Positions 3,920 through 9,176 of a stretch of DNA of 9,176 nucleotides are shown here, piece after piece (within the stretch, counting starts at the first letter, position 1; each line of letters opens with the position of its first letter). Below the pieces are notes generated by a model. That model was not told where the DNA came from and did no database searches. It worked only from the letters and a program-made list of their open reading frames with translations. The stretch lies in assembly GCA_964649385.1 (NCBI GenBank), contig CAZYRA010000043.1, forward strand, positions 1-9,176. The letters are read 5' to 3'. The translations under genes were made by a program, and so were the position numbers. This DNA comes from UBA5760 sp964649385. Lineage in GTDB: Bacteria; Chloroflexota; Dehalococcoidia; Dehalococcoidales; UBA5760.

Positions 3920-6025
3920 TTATAAGGCCTCATAGCACGATACCTTTCTACCCTTTTTAGTTACTCCATTAGAGTTTCTGATGAATCCTAGTCTTTCTAA
4001 GGGTTTTGCAGCCTGCTCCAGTTCAGTAGCAGATAGATTCAGAGCTCGATAGACGTCTCTTTGTAGTATAGGGACGCCCATTCCCTTACTTTGTAGGAAG
4101 GCCAGTAGTTTTTCCTCTACCTGCTTGCCTCGGCTTGCGCCAAAAGTGCGGAATATCTGCAGGACGCTCTGCTCGAAATAATCTCCTGCGAGAATGGCCG
4201 GCTCCAAGTGCTCTGGCAGAATCTGCTCGGAGCCGGCCATAGCGGCATAAAGTAGCCCGAATTTCCAGACGAAGGTTTGCACCCTGGGGATGAGGGTCGC
4301 GGGTAAGGTTTCAGCAGCGCAGCGCTTGTGATACTCAGCGTAGTAGTCAGCAAACATTGCCTTAGTGGTATCCGGGACAACTAGTTCGCCGCTAGCCTCG
4401 CTTCGCTGTAAGCGTTCTGCCCAAAGGCGTATGTCATTAATTTTAGCAAGCAAAGCGGTGTAGGCATCTGCATCCACCTTGGGCGGGAAGGGTAAAGGTG
4501 GCTTTGGGTTGCCGTACACGAAGATGAACCTGTTGGCAAAGCCCCCATAGATATCTTTCTCTGTTAGTGCCTTTTGCAACCAGGCGATTGTTGTGCCGGA
4601 GCTTATGGAAAGGAAAGGCTCTTTGCAAACCACAGTTCTCTGTCGTGTCTTCAACGTCTCTAGGTCAGGGCAATCAAACAGAGAAGTCAGTTTGGGAATC
4701 AAATTCGAGAGAGCTTCTTGCCGCGCTTTGGCTAAAAGGCTTAGGAGTTCGCTTTCGCTGAGGACTACAACTTTTCGTTCACCGCCCAAGGCATCTAGTA
4801 GCCCCTCTGCACTGCCAATACCGGGGAGAATCTGAAACTGAGGATTTTCTTGGTTTTCCTCGCTGTGGAGGTCGATAAGCAATCGCTGTGCTCTGTACCG
4901 CGCGGTGTCTTTGCGGGTTATAGCAGTTCGCCCCACCAGGCAGATGTAGAAGTTGGGGAAGAGGCGCCTAGCGTGGTAAACATGTATCCGCCGTGCCAGG
5001 GTTGCACCCAAAGTCTGGGCAAAGCAGACGTAGTGATAATTATCGGGAGCCTCAGTAGTGCCTGCAACCAAGTCACGGTAATCCCTGAACAGCCCCTGCC
5101 ACGCATCAGCAGGCAGCCCGGGCATTGGAGAGACAAATGCTTCCTCCTCTGGTGCCTCTTCGACGGGCTCCCCGTATCGATAAACCGATATGACAACCTT
5201 GCGAATCTCCTGCGGCGGGAATGGTGGTGCGCAGCGCTCTCCCCAAGGGATTAACACTGATAGGGCCACGTCTTGGGGGAGATGTTTTTTGAAATACCCA
5301 GCTAATTTAGTGCAAGTGTTATCACGCTCGCCCTCAGGCACACCCTGTAAAGCTTGCTGTACCCATCTGGGCTCACTCCCACTGGTACCTTTGGGGGTCT
5401 CCCGAGTTGGGGGTGTCTTTAAGCAAAGCTGAGAGAGGCGCTGGTCTATGAAATCAGCTAAATTCTTAGGACTGTCTATGCTCTCAACGCCAATTGGTTG
5501 GTACAAGACACCTTCAGGGTGCAGAGAAGGAGGGACCACCACGTAATTTCCCTCGCAGCGGATTTCCAGCCAGGAAGGGATACCCTCCTTGGGAACAAAT
5601 TGGTTCTTAATCGGGGTATCGGAGCGTAATAGCAAATGCACCCCACGATAGGTTTTGGTGACAAAAGTCGTGTTGAGTAGCTTCTGCCAAAGCTCCTCGC
5701 CGAGGAATTCTAGGGCACCACCGAGTGTATTGAAACATAAGGCGACTAGGCCGCCACTGGCAGCCCCGCAGATTATGCCGATATTTGTTGGCTCGCCCTC
5801 ATGAAACCACGAGGCTAGTTCCTCAGAAGTTGGGGCTCGGCTTTGGAATGGTCTCCAGGATTTTATCGCTGGCTTCTTGTCGCCCCAAACCAGCGGAATG
5901 TAGCGCAACCCCTCCCGCTCGTAGAACTCGATGTGTTTGCGGAGATCAGTCCAGCTAAACTTTGGCCGTGCTTGACCTTTGCCTTGCTTGTCGTTATTAT
6001 TATTTACAGAAGTAGAGGGAGTCAT
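3920..6025 (-). CDS. Replication protein: PrimPol-like + PriCT + DUF3987-type helicase + winged helix
   Basis: 701 aa; ATG at 6025 with AAGGAG at 6037-6042 (11-nt spacer). Residues about 30-195 fit the bifunctional primase/polymerase fold: NIGIICGAASGGLVA (81-95), YRGVHLLLRS (126-135), EIRCEGNYVVVPPSLHPEG (154-172). Residues 220-283 are a PriCT-like domain (GVPEGERDNTCTKLAGYF). Residues 310-540 resemble DUF3987 P-loop proteins: GRTAITRKDT (365-374) as a modified Walker A with K372, VVVLSESE (419-426) at Walker B, and GGFANRF with a likely arginine finger at R499. The last 70 residues look like a winged helix. At motif I, where DxD is expected, the sequence is C97-F98-N99, so polymerase catalysis is doubtful. 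It probably starts replication or unwinds DNA at the iterons just downstream. Third gene of the operon from 6512. Confidence 0.85.
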   Translation of the reverse strand: MTPSTSVNNNNDKQGKGQARPKFSWTDLRKHIEFYEREGLRYIPLVWGDKKPAIKSWRPFQSRAPTSEELASWFHEGEPTNIGIICGAASGGLVALCFNTLGGALEFLGEELWQKLLNTTFVTKTYRGVHLLLRSDTPIKNQFVPKEGIPSWLEIRCEGNYVVVPPSLHPEGVLYQPIGVESIDSPKNLADFIDQRLSQLCLKTPPTRETPKGTSGSEPRWVQQALQGVPEGERDNTCTKLAGYFKKHLPQDVALSVLIPWGERCAPPFPPQEIRKVVISVYRYGEPVEEAPEEEAFVSPMPGLPADAWQGLFRDYRDLVAGTTEAPDNYHYVCFAQTLGATLARRIHVYHARRLFPNFYICLVGRTAITRKDTARYRAQRLLIDLHSEENQENPQFQILPGIGSAEGLLDALGGERKVVVLSESELLSLLAKARQEALSNLIPKLTSLFDCPDLETLKTRQRTVVCKEPFLSISSGTTIAWLQKALTEKDIYGGFANRFIFVYGNPKPPLPFPPKVDADAYTALLAKINDIRLWAERLQRSEASGELVVPDTTKAMFADYYAEYHKRCAAETLPATLIPRVQTFVWKFGLLYAAMAGSEQILPEHLEPAILAGDYFEQSVLQIFRTFGASRGKQVEEKLLAFLQSKGMGVPILQRDVYRALNLSATELEQAAKPLERLGFIRNSNGVTKKGRKVSCYEAL

Positions 6026-6047
6026 CAGCTCAACTTCTCCTTCGCCG

Positions 6048-6071
6048 GCCCCTGGTTTCAGCCCCAGGGGC
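6048..6071 (-). promoter_or_regulatory. Hairpin in the leader of the replication gene
   Basis: GCCCCTGG (6048-6055) and CCAGGGGC (6064-6071) form a perfect 8-bp GC-rich stem with an 8-nt loop. It lies in the short gap between the excisionase-like gene (stop at 6077) and the replication gene, 5 nt upstream of the AAGGAG. The overlapping shorter dyad AGCCCC-A-GGGGCT (6060-6072) could form an alternative. No U-run follows in the direction of transcription, so translational control or mRNA processing fits better than termination. Confidence 0.45.
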
Positions 6072-6076
6072 TTTCC

Positions 6077-6289
6077 TCATTCTTTTGGGTGCAGATTATC
6101 ACCGCCTCCCCCCTCATTGAGCCACGAAAGGAAACGCGCCTTCGGAATTAAATATTTCCTAGGGGAGATACGAATTGAAGGGATAGACCCGTTACGCAGC
6201 GAAGAATATAGGACTCCCTTGGAAATTTTTAAACATTTTCTAACTTCCGCTGGCGAAAGTACGAGAGAATCACCATTATTGCTTGCCAC
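6077..6289 (-). CDS. Excisionase-like helix-turn-helix protein
   Basis: 70 aa from a GTG at 6289; no better start exists, and a G-rich stretch (GGGGGTGG) lies upstream. The pattern LSPAEVRKCLKISKGVLYSSLRNGSIPSIRISPRKYLIPKARFLSWL (residues 11-57) is that of the winged-HTH domain of the excisionase/MerR-like HTH_17 family: a first helix with AEVRKCL, a recognition helix with VLYSSLRNG, the wing I.SIRIS.RKYLI, and a closing helix. Such proteins bend DNA as excisionases or act as small regulators. Its start overlaps the upstream gene by 14 bp, and it precedes the replication gene, so copy-up and excision could be switched on together. The tail GGGGDNLHPKE is probably disordered. Confidence 0.75.
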   Translation of the reverse strand: MASNNGDSLVLSPAEVRKCLKISKGVLYSSLRNGSIPSIRISPRKYLIPKARFLSWLNEGGGGDNLHPKE

Positions 6290-6512
6290 CGCCCACCCCC
6301 GCTTCTATTTCTTCAAACCTATAGACGACCCCCTCAAAATTATCGTACTCGCAAATGGCCTGAAAACGATTAAGGAACTCGTCTACGGTTAGACCTCGAC
6401 TCCTAGCTTCTTTCTCCACGACCTCATAGGGGAAGGTCACCTCAATGCACTTCTTTCCAGGCACGGCGGTTCGTAACCGGTAAGTTTTCCGATAGCCAAT
6501 CTTTTGAGCCAC
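6276..6512 (-). CDS. Small conserved-looking protein, first gene of the replication operon
   Basis: 78 aa from a GTG at 6512, chosen because AAGGAG lies 6 nt upstream. The frame is open further upstream, but that part encodes an implausible hydrophobic stretch lying in the promoter. The sequence begins VAQKIGYRKTYRLRTAVPGK. The N-terminal half alternates like beta strands (YRLRTAVPGKKCIEVTFPYE), then helix (VVEKEARSRGLTVDEFLNRF), then strand (VVYRFEEI). The strand-turn-strand start with a VP-KK-IEVTFP core is loosely like AbrB/MazE swapped-hairpin DNA binders, so an autoregulator is possible; I do not recognise the family firmly. The stop overlaps the excisionase-like start by 14 bp. Confidence 0.65.
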   Translation of the reverse strand: MAQKIGYRKTYRLRTAVPGKKCIEVTFPYEVVEKEARSRGLTVDEFLNRFQAICEYDNFEGVVYRFEEIEAGVGGGKQ

Positions 6513-6549
6513 CTTATTCTCCTTCCCCCCTTTACATTTGCTTACTGGT

Positions 6550-6578
6550 ATGCTAACATGGTGTAAAAATGCTGTCAA
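6550..6578 (-). promoter_or_regulatory. Sigma70-type promoter for the replication operon
   Basis: On the minus strand, TTGACA (6573-6578) is followed by a 17-bp spacer and TAGCAT (6550-6555), a 4/6 -10. It lies about 37 bp upstream of the GTG at 6512 and should drive the small-protein, excisionase-like and replication genes. The interval 6513-6662 also holds the start region of the divergent HTH gene; no convincing plus-strand promoter was found there. Confidence 0.6.
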
Positions 6579-6662
6579 GTACACCGAGTTAGCAAAATAT
6601 AGGAGCAATAGTATCACGAAGTAGCACCAAAACACATATCCACATTGAGTAAAGGAGGGAAA

Positions 6663-7547
6663 ATGGCTAAAAAAATAAATTTAAGTGATAGGAGAAAATT
6701 GCTTGAAGCTCGTGGCAGGGGTCTTAGTAATTCTGAGATTAAGGCGCAATTTGGTATTACTGACGACAGGACGATAAGGCGGCACCTCAAACTAGCTGAG
6801 CAAGAGCAGGAGGCTAGAGCTGCTAAGGCAGAGATAGTGAAGGATGCGTTAAGAGAGCATCTAGCTGAAGTGAGGCAGGTAATCGAGAATTGGAAAGCGG
6901 GAATTAGGATACCGTCTGTAACCGATCCCATCATCGCTATCAGAGGTTCTACGGATTACTTTAACGCAAGTCGCCTCTTTGGCTGTCTAAAAAGCCATTT
7001 ACCCTTCCCGACCCTGTGGAGGGACTATAACCAGTGGGAAGCTAAACGCAGGTCATACGTAGACAATTGTGAGAGGCTGCGAGAGGAAATCCAGAGGGGA
7101 GCTACCACGCAACTGGAACTTGATTTTGCGAGAGATACAAGTGGTGTCTCGCACCTCACATCGAGCCTCAGGGAGTGGTTGCTTGGTCTTGTGCGAGATA
7201 AGCTTGAAGGAAAGGATGTGAAAAAAGTGGAGTTTTACTGGAATGAATTAAAAATTTCCGTAAAGGGGGGCGTGATTGAGGGAAAGCAGATGCTCGCAGG
7301 GACGAGAGAGCTTTTAAAAATCCTCAATCAGCCTGAAATCGATACCGAGTTCTATGAAAAAGGGTGTCAGGCATTATTAGATTCTTGTTTGAGCAGTGAA
7401 ACTGTAGCCAGTCTTTCAACTTTATTAGATGACCTTCATAATTTAGAGGCTAGAATCCGCAATTACTTGGAAGAAATTCTGCTTAGAAGAGATTACATCC
7501 TTTATACTTGCAACTTTTGTCCTGGCAAGCCAAGATTGCTACGCTGA
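6663..7547 (+). CDS. Helix-turn-helix protein of unknown family (putative element regulator)
   Basis: 294 aa from the ATG at 6663, with AGGAGG at 6653-6658. An in-frame TTG at 6645 is less likely because it lies upstream of that site. Residues about 8-43 (SDRRKLLEARGRGLSNSEIKAQFGI, then TDDRTIRRHLK) form a Sigma70-region-4-like or Hin-like HTH: helix, SNSEIKAQFGI, then recognition helix. Residues 43-70 are a charged coiled coil (AEQEQEARAAKAEIVKDALR). The rest is mostly helical with no recognised domain (DYNQWEAKRRSYVDNCERL; LLDDLHNLEARIRNYLEEI). It lies divergent from the replication operon and 41 bp upstream of the integrase start, which suggests a regulator of both. A terminase-small-subunit or resolvase-like HTH origin is also possible. 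Confidence 0.7.
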   Translation: MAKKINLSDRRKLLEARGRGLSNSEIKAQFGITDDRTIRRHLKLAEQEQEARAAKAEIVKDALREHLAEVRQVIENWKAGIRIPSVTDPIIAIRGSTDYFNASRLFGCLKSHLPFPTLWRDYNQWEAKRRSYVDNCERLREEIQRGATTQLELDFARDTSGVSHLTSSLREWLLGLVRDKLEGKDVKKVEFYWNELKISVKGGVIEGKQMLAGTRELLKILNQPEIDTEFYEKGCQALLDSCLSSETVASLSTLLDDLHNLEARIRNYLEEILLRRDYILYTCNFCPGKPRLLR

Positions 7548-7588
7548 AATCCCTATCTATAAAATTACTCATGAGAAAGGAGACAGCA

Positions 7589-8788
7589 ATGAGAGGATAC
7601 ATTCGGCAGAAGTCTAAAGGTTCCTGGCAAATCACGGTTGACATTGGCACCGAGCCAGGCGGCAGGCGCCGCCGTCATTTTGAGACGGTACATAGCAGCC
7701 GGAAATCAGATGCCCAAAAGAAGCTGAATGAGCTATTAGTCAACTTAGAGAAGGGAGCATATACCCCACCCGGGCGTCTCACAGTGGGAGAGCACTTTCG
7801 CCGGTGGCTTAAAGATTATGTACAGCCTAATCTCAGCCCCAGGACCGCCGAAGGTTATGAGCACATCTGCAACCGTTACTTTATACCATGCCTCGGGAAT
7901 ATAAAACTGGGTGGATTAAGGCCAGAGCACTTACAGCATTATTATTCTGAGAAGCTATCTAACGGCCTCAGCGCACAGACGGTGAGGCACCACCACACCT
8001 GCCTTCATAAAGCCCTGCAAACGGCTATGGAGTGGGGATTACTGGCCAGGAATCCCGCCGATGCTGTCACCCCGCCTCGTGCCCAAGGTAAAGAAATGCA
8101 GACCTGGGATGAGGACGATATCACCACTTTCCTTGAAGCAGCACGAGAAACACCTTACTTCGCTTTATTCCATACTGCCTTTTTCACTGGCATGAGGCGG
8201 AGCGAGCTTTTAGGGTTAAGGTGGTCTGACCTCGATTTATTGCTCTGCAAGGCTTATGTTACCCGGAGCCTACATGTGTTGAAAGGCGGCAAGGTAGTCA
8301 TCAGGCAGCCCAAAACAGCTAAGGGAAAGCGTATGATAGATTTGTCACCGCTAGCCGTCTCAGTCCTAAGAGAGCACTGGGAAAAGCAGAAGTTAGACCG
8401 GGCCATGCTGGGGATACCGCTAACTGATGATGACCTGGTATTCAGCAGTATTGAAGGCAAGCCGCTTTTGCCGAATACTGTGACCCACAATTGGATTAAG
8501 CTGGTAAGACGCACCGGGCTAAAACCCATAAGATTGCATGATGCAAGGCATAGCCATGCCTCCCTTTTGCTCAAGCAGGGCATACATCCGAAGGTAGTCC
8601 AGGAGCGCCTAGGCCACAGCAGCATACAGGTAACACTCGATACCTACAGTCACGTTGCTCCCGGACTTCAGGAAGCTGCCGCCGCCCGCTTTGACCAGGC
8701 TTTCGTCGCAAGGTATAATAAGCGTGTGAAAGAGGTGGCAGACAAAAATGTCGCCAATTTGTCGCCAACTTTAAATTTTATGGCCTAG
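7589..8788 (+). CDS. Full-length phage/ICE-type tyrosine integrase
   Basis: 399 aa from the ATG at 7589, with AAAGGAG (7576-7582) and a 6-nt spacer; the frame is open to 7508 without a better site. Residues 1-55 are an arm-type DNA-binding domain (GYIRQKSKGSWQITVDIG...RRRRHFET). Residues 63-165 are the SAM-like core-binding domain (TVGEHFRRWLKDYV...LARNPADAV). The catalytic domain holds R203 (TGMRRSELLGLRW), lysines in KTAKGKR (242-248), H317-D-A-R320, H343 (LGHSS) and Y353 (LDTYSH). Every catalytic residue is present. The stop TAG lies in the loop of a 14-bp hairpin and is 22 bp before a tRNA-Arg gene. It should integrate and excise the element; its place at the right edge fits an att site nearby. 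Confidence 0.92.
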   Translation: MRGYIRQKSKGSWQITVDIGTEPGGRRRRHFETVHSSRKSDAQKKLNELLVNLEKGAYTPPGRLTVGEHFRRWLKDYVQPNLSPRTAEGYEHICNRYFIPCLGNIKLGGLRPEHLQHYYSEKLSNGLSAQTVRHHHTCLHKALQTAMEWGLLARNPADAVTPPRAQGKEMQTWDEDDITTFLEAARETPYFALFHTAFFTGMRRSELLGLRWSDLDLLLCKAYVTRSLHVLKGGKVVIRQPKTAKGKRMIDLSPLAVSVLREHWEKQKLDRAMLGIPLTDDDLVFSSIEGKPLLPNTVTHNWIKLVRRTGLKPIRLHDARHSHASLLLKQGIHPKVVQERLGHSSIQVTLDTYSHVAPGLQEAAAARFDQAFVARYNKRVKEVADKNVANLSPTLNFMA

Positions 8789-8803
8789 TGGCCATAAAAT
8801 TTA
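8772..8803. repeat. 14-bp perfect hairpin with the integrase stop codon in its loop
   Basis: TAAATTTTATGGCC (8772-8785) and GGCCATAAAATTTA (8790-8803) are perfect reverse complements with the loop TAGT (8786-8789). The loop carries the TAG of the plus-strand integrase. The minus-strand integrase fragment also ends inside it (stop at 8778-8780). Both proteins consequently finish in or near LNFMA. Being symmetric with A/T outer arms, it may be a two-way terminator separating the convergent genes, or part of a recombination site. Confidence 0.75.
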
Positions 8804-9176
8804 GCTTCAAGCGCCTATAGCTCAGTGGATAGAGCATCGGTCTTCGGAACCGAGGGTCGTGGGTTCGAATCCCTCTAGGCGCGTATCTAGCCCATCCCCT
8901 GTTGCCAACATCTTCTGCCAGCCAGGGTTTGAGGAGTTTATCGAAGTGCTCAGCAGCAGACTTACCCACACCGGGCGAAAGATGGCTATAAATATCAAGC
9001 GTAATCCCGATATTTGCATGCCCCAAGCTCTCACTGATTGCTTTTATGTTTACCCCTGCCGCCAGCATGATGGAGGCATAGCTGTGTCGCAAGTCGTGCA
9101 ACCTCAATTTTAACCCGGCCTTGCGAACCATTTTGACAAACACATGAGTAGTACTACTTGGATCTAAAGGAGCGCC
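8778..9176 (-). CDS. Tyrosine integrase, C-terminal part (continues beyond window)
   Basis: The frame is open to the window's last base (GAPLDPSSTTHVFVKMVRKA at the edge) and stops at 8778-8780, about 132 codons in view. It holds the catalytic end of a phage-type integrase: HDLRHSYASIMLAAGV (HxxR), SLGHANIGITLDIYSHLSPG (second His and nucleophile Tyr), then AAEHFDKLL. The N-terminal arm, core-binding domain and first catalytic Arg lie outside. After about WLAEDVGNRG the protein is translated from the antisense of the tRNA (GIRTHDPRFRRPMLYPLSYR), a familiar tail on integrases whose gene abuts a tRNA att site. It is probably the integrase of a second element inserted at the tRNA-Arg 3' end. It shares no close sequence with the integrase at 7589-8788 beyond family motifs. 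Confidence 0.88.
   Translation of the reverse strand, partial: GAPLDPSSTTHVFVKMVRKAGLKLRLHDLRHSYASIMLAAGVNIKAISESLGHANIGITLDIYSHLSPGVGKSAAEHFDKLLKPWLAEDVGNRGWARYAPRGIRTHDPRFRRPMLYPLSYRRLKLNFMATRP
8811..8883 (+). tRNA. tRNA-Arg (anticodon TCG)
   Basis: All cloverleaf parts are visible: acceptor GCGCCTA/TAGGCGC (7 perfect pairs), D-arm GCTC/GAGC, anticodon stem TCGGT/ACCGA with loop CTTCGGA (anticodon TCG at 8844-8846, reading CGA and probably other CGN arginine codons), 5-nt variable loop, T-arm GTGGG/CCCTC with loop TTCGAAT, and discriminator G at 8883. The CCA tail is not encoded. The T-stem has one T-T mismatch at its second pair; everything else pairs. It sits between two convergent integrase genes, and the minus-strand one overlaps it completely. 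tRNA 3' ends are the usual targets of such integrases, so 8860-8883 is a likely att core. Confidence 0.93.

Noticed and set aside
4567..5432. Several plus-strand open frames of 64-134 codons within the replication gene
   Set aside because: They are antisense or out of frame to the 701-aa protein, which has clear domain motifs throughout; the plus-strand translations show no recognisable domain and no good ribosome sites.
6572..6600. Plus-strand promoter for the HTH gene (CTGTCA-17-AAATAT)
   Set aside because: The -10 matches at only three of six positions and no better candidate appears before the start at 6663, so it is not reported as a feature.
6513..6635. Upstream extension of the 78-aa gene encoding a hydrophobic, membrane-like N-terminus (FVILLLLYFANSVY)
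   Set aside because: The stretch covers the TTGACA/TAGCAT promoter and lies upstream of a well-placed AAGGAG before the GTG at 6512.

Overview
This window is a densely packed piece of bacterial mobile-element DNA, with almost no ordinary housekeeping genes. In about 9 kb it has four tyrosine recombinases, one serine recombinase, a plasmid-type primase/helicase with a nearby iteron array, remnants of two insertion sequences, several small DNA-binding or unknown proteins, and one tRNA gene. The host is bacterial: AGGAGG-type ribosome sites, GTG starts, TTGACA promoters and a bacterial tRNA-Arg. The style of the primase-polymerase/DUF3987 protein and the integrases suggests an uncultured Dehalococcoidia-like Chloroflexota or an anaerobic Firmicute. 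That placement is a guess, because no phylogenetic marker is present.

Layout. (1) 1-277: nested insertion-sequence debris. A probable IS21-family end abuts the last part of an IS256/mutator-family transposase, and the right end of that element cuts off a small minus-strand gene. (2) 230-1640, minus strand: an operon of a 90-aa unknown protein, a tyrosine recombinase with the R-K-H-R-W-Y active-site set, and the IS-truncated small gene, with a good sigma70 promoter at 1609-1637. (3) 1677-2012, plus strand: a membrane-anchored SAM-dependent methyltransferase gene broken off at about 2010-2013. (4) 2013-2769, minus strand: a zinc-ribbon protein and a minimal catalytic-domain-only tyrosine recombinase. 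The recombinase frame runs over the junction into the antisense of the methyltransferase. (5) 2910-3470: a serine resolvase, preceded by a 440-bp region holding a possible 31-aa ORF and twelve copies of a TGACACT iteron. (6) 3920-6578, minus strand: an operon of a small unknown protein, an excisionase-like HTH protein and a 701-aa PrimPol/PriCT/DUF3987 replication protein, with a promoter at 6550-6578. (7) 6663-8788, plus strand, divergent from (6): a 294-aa HTH protein and a full-length 399-aa integrase. (8) 8772-9176: a long hairpin, tRNA-Arg(TCG), and the C-terminal end of another integrase on the minus strand that overlaps the tRNA and runs off the window.

Regions 5-7 read as the replication, control and integration core of an integrative plasmid-like element: iterons plus primase/helicase for copying, the resolvase for multimer resolution or transposition, and the xis-like protein plus integrase for excision and insertion. 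The primase-polymerase has lost both aspartates expected at its metal-binding motif I, so it may be a helicase or initiator rather than an active polymerase. No classic cargo such as resistance, restriction or toxin genes was recognised. The segments on either side look like further elements stacked around the core.
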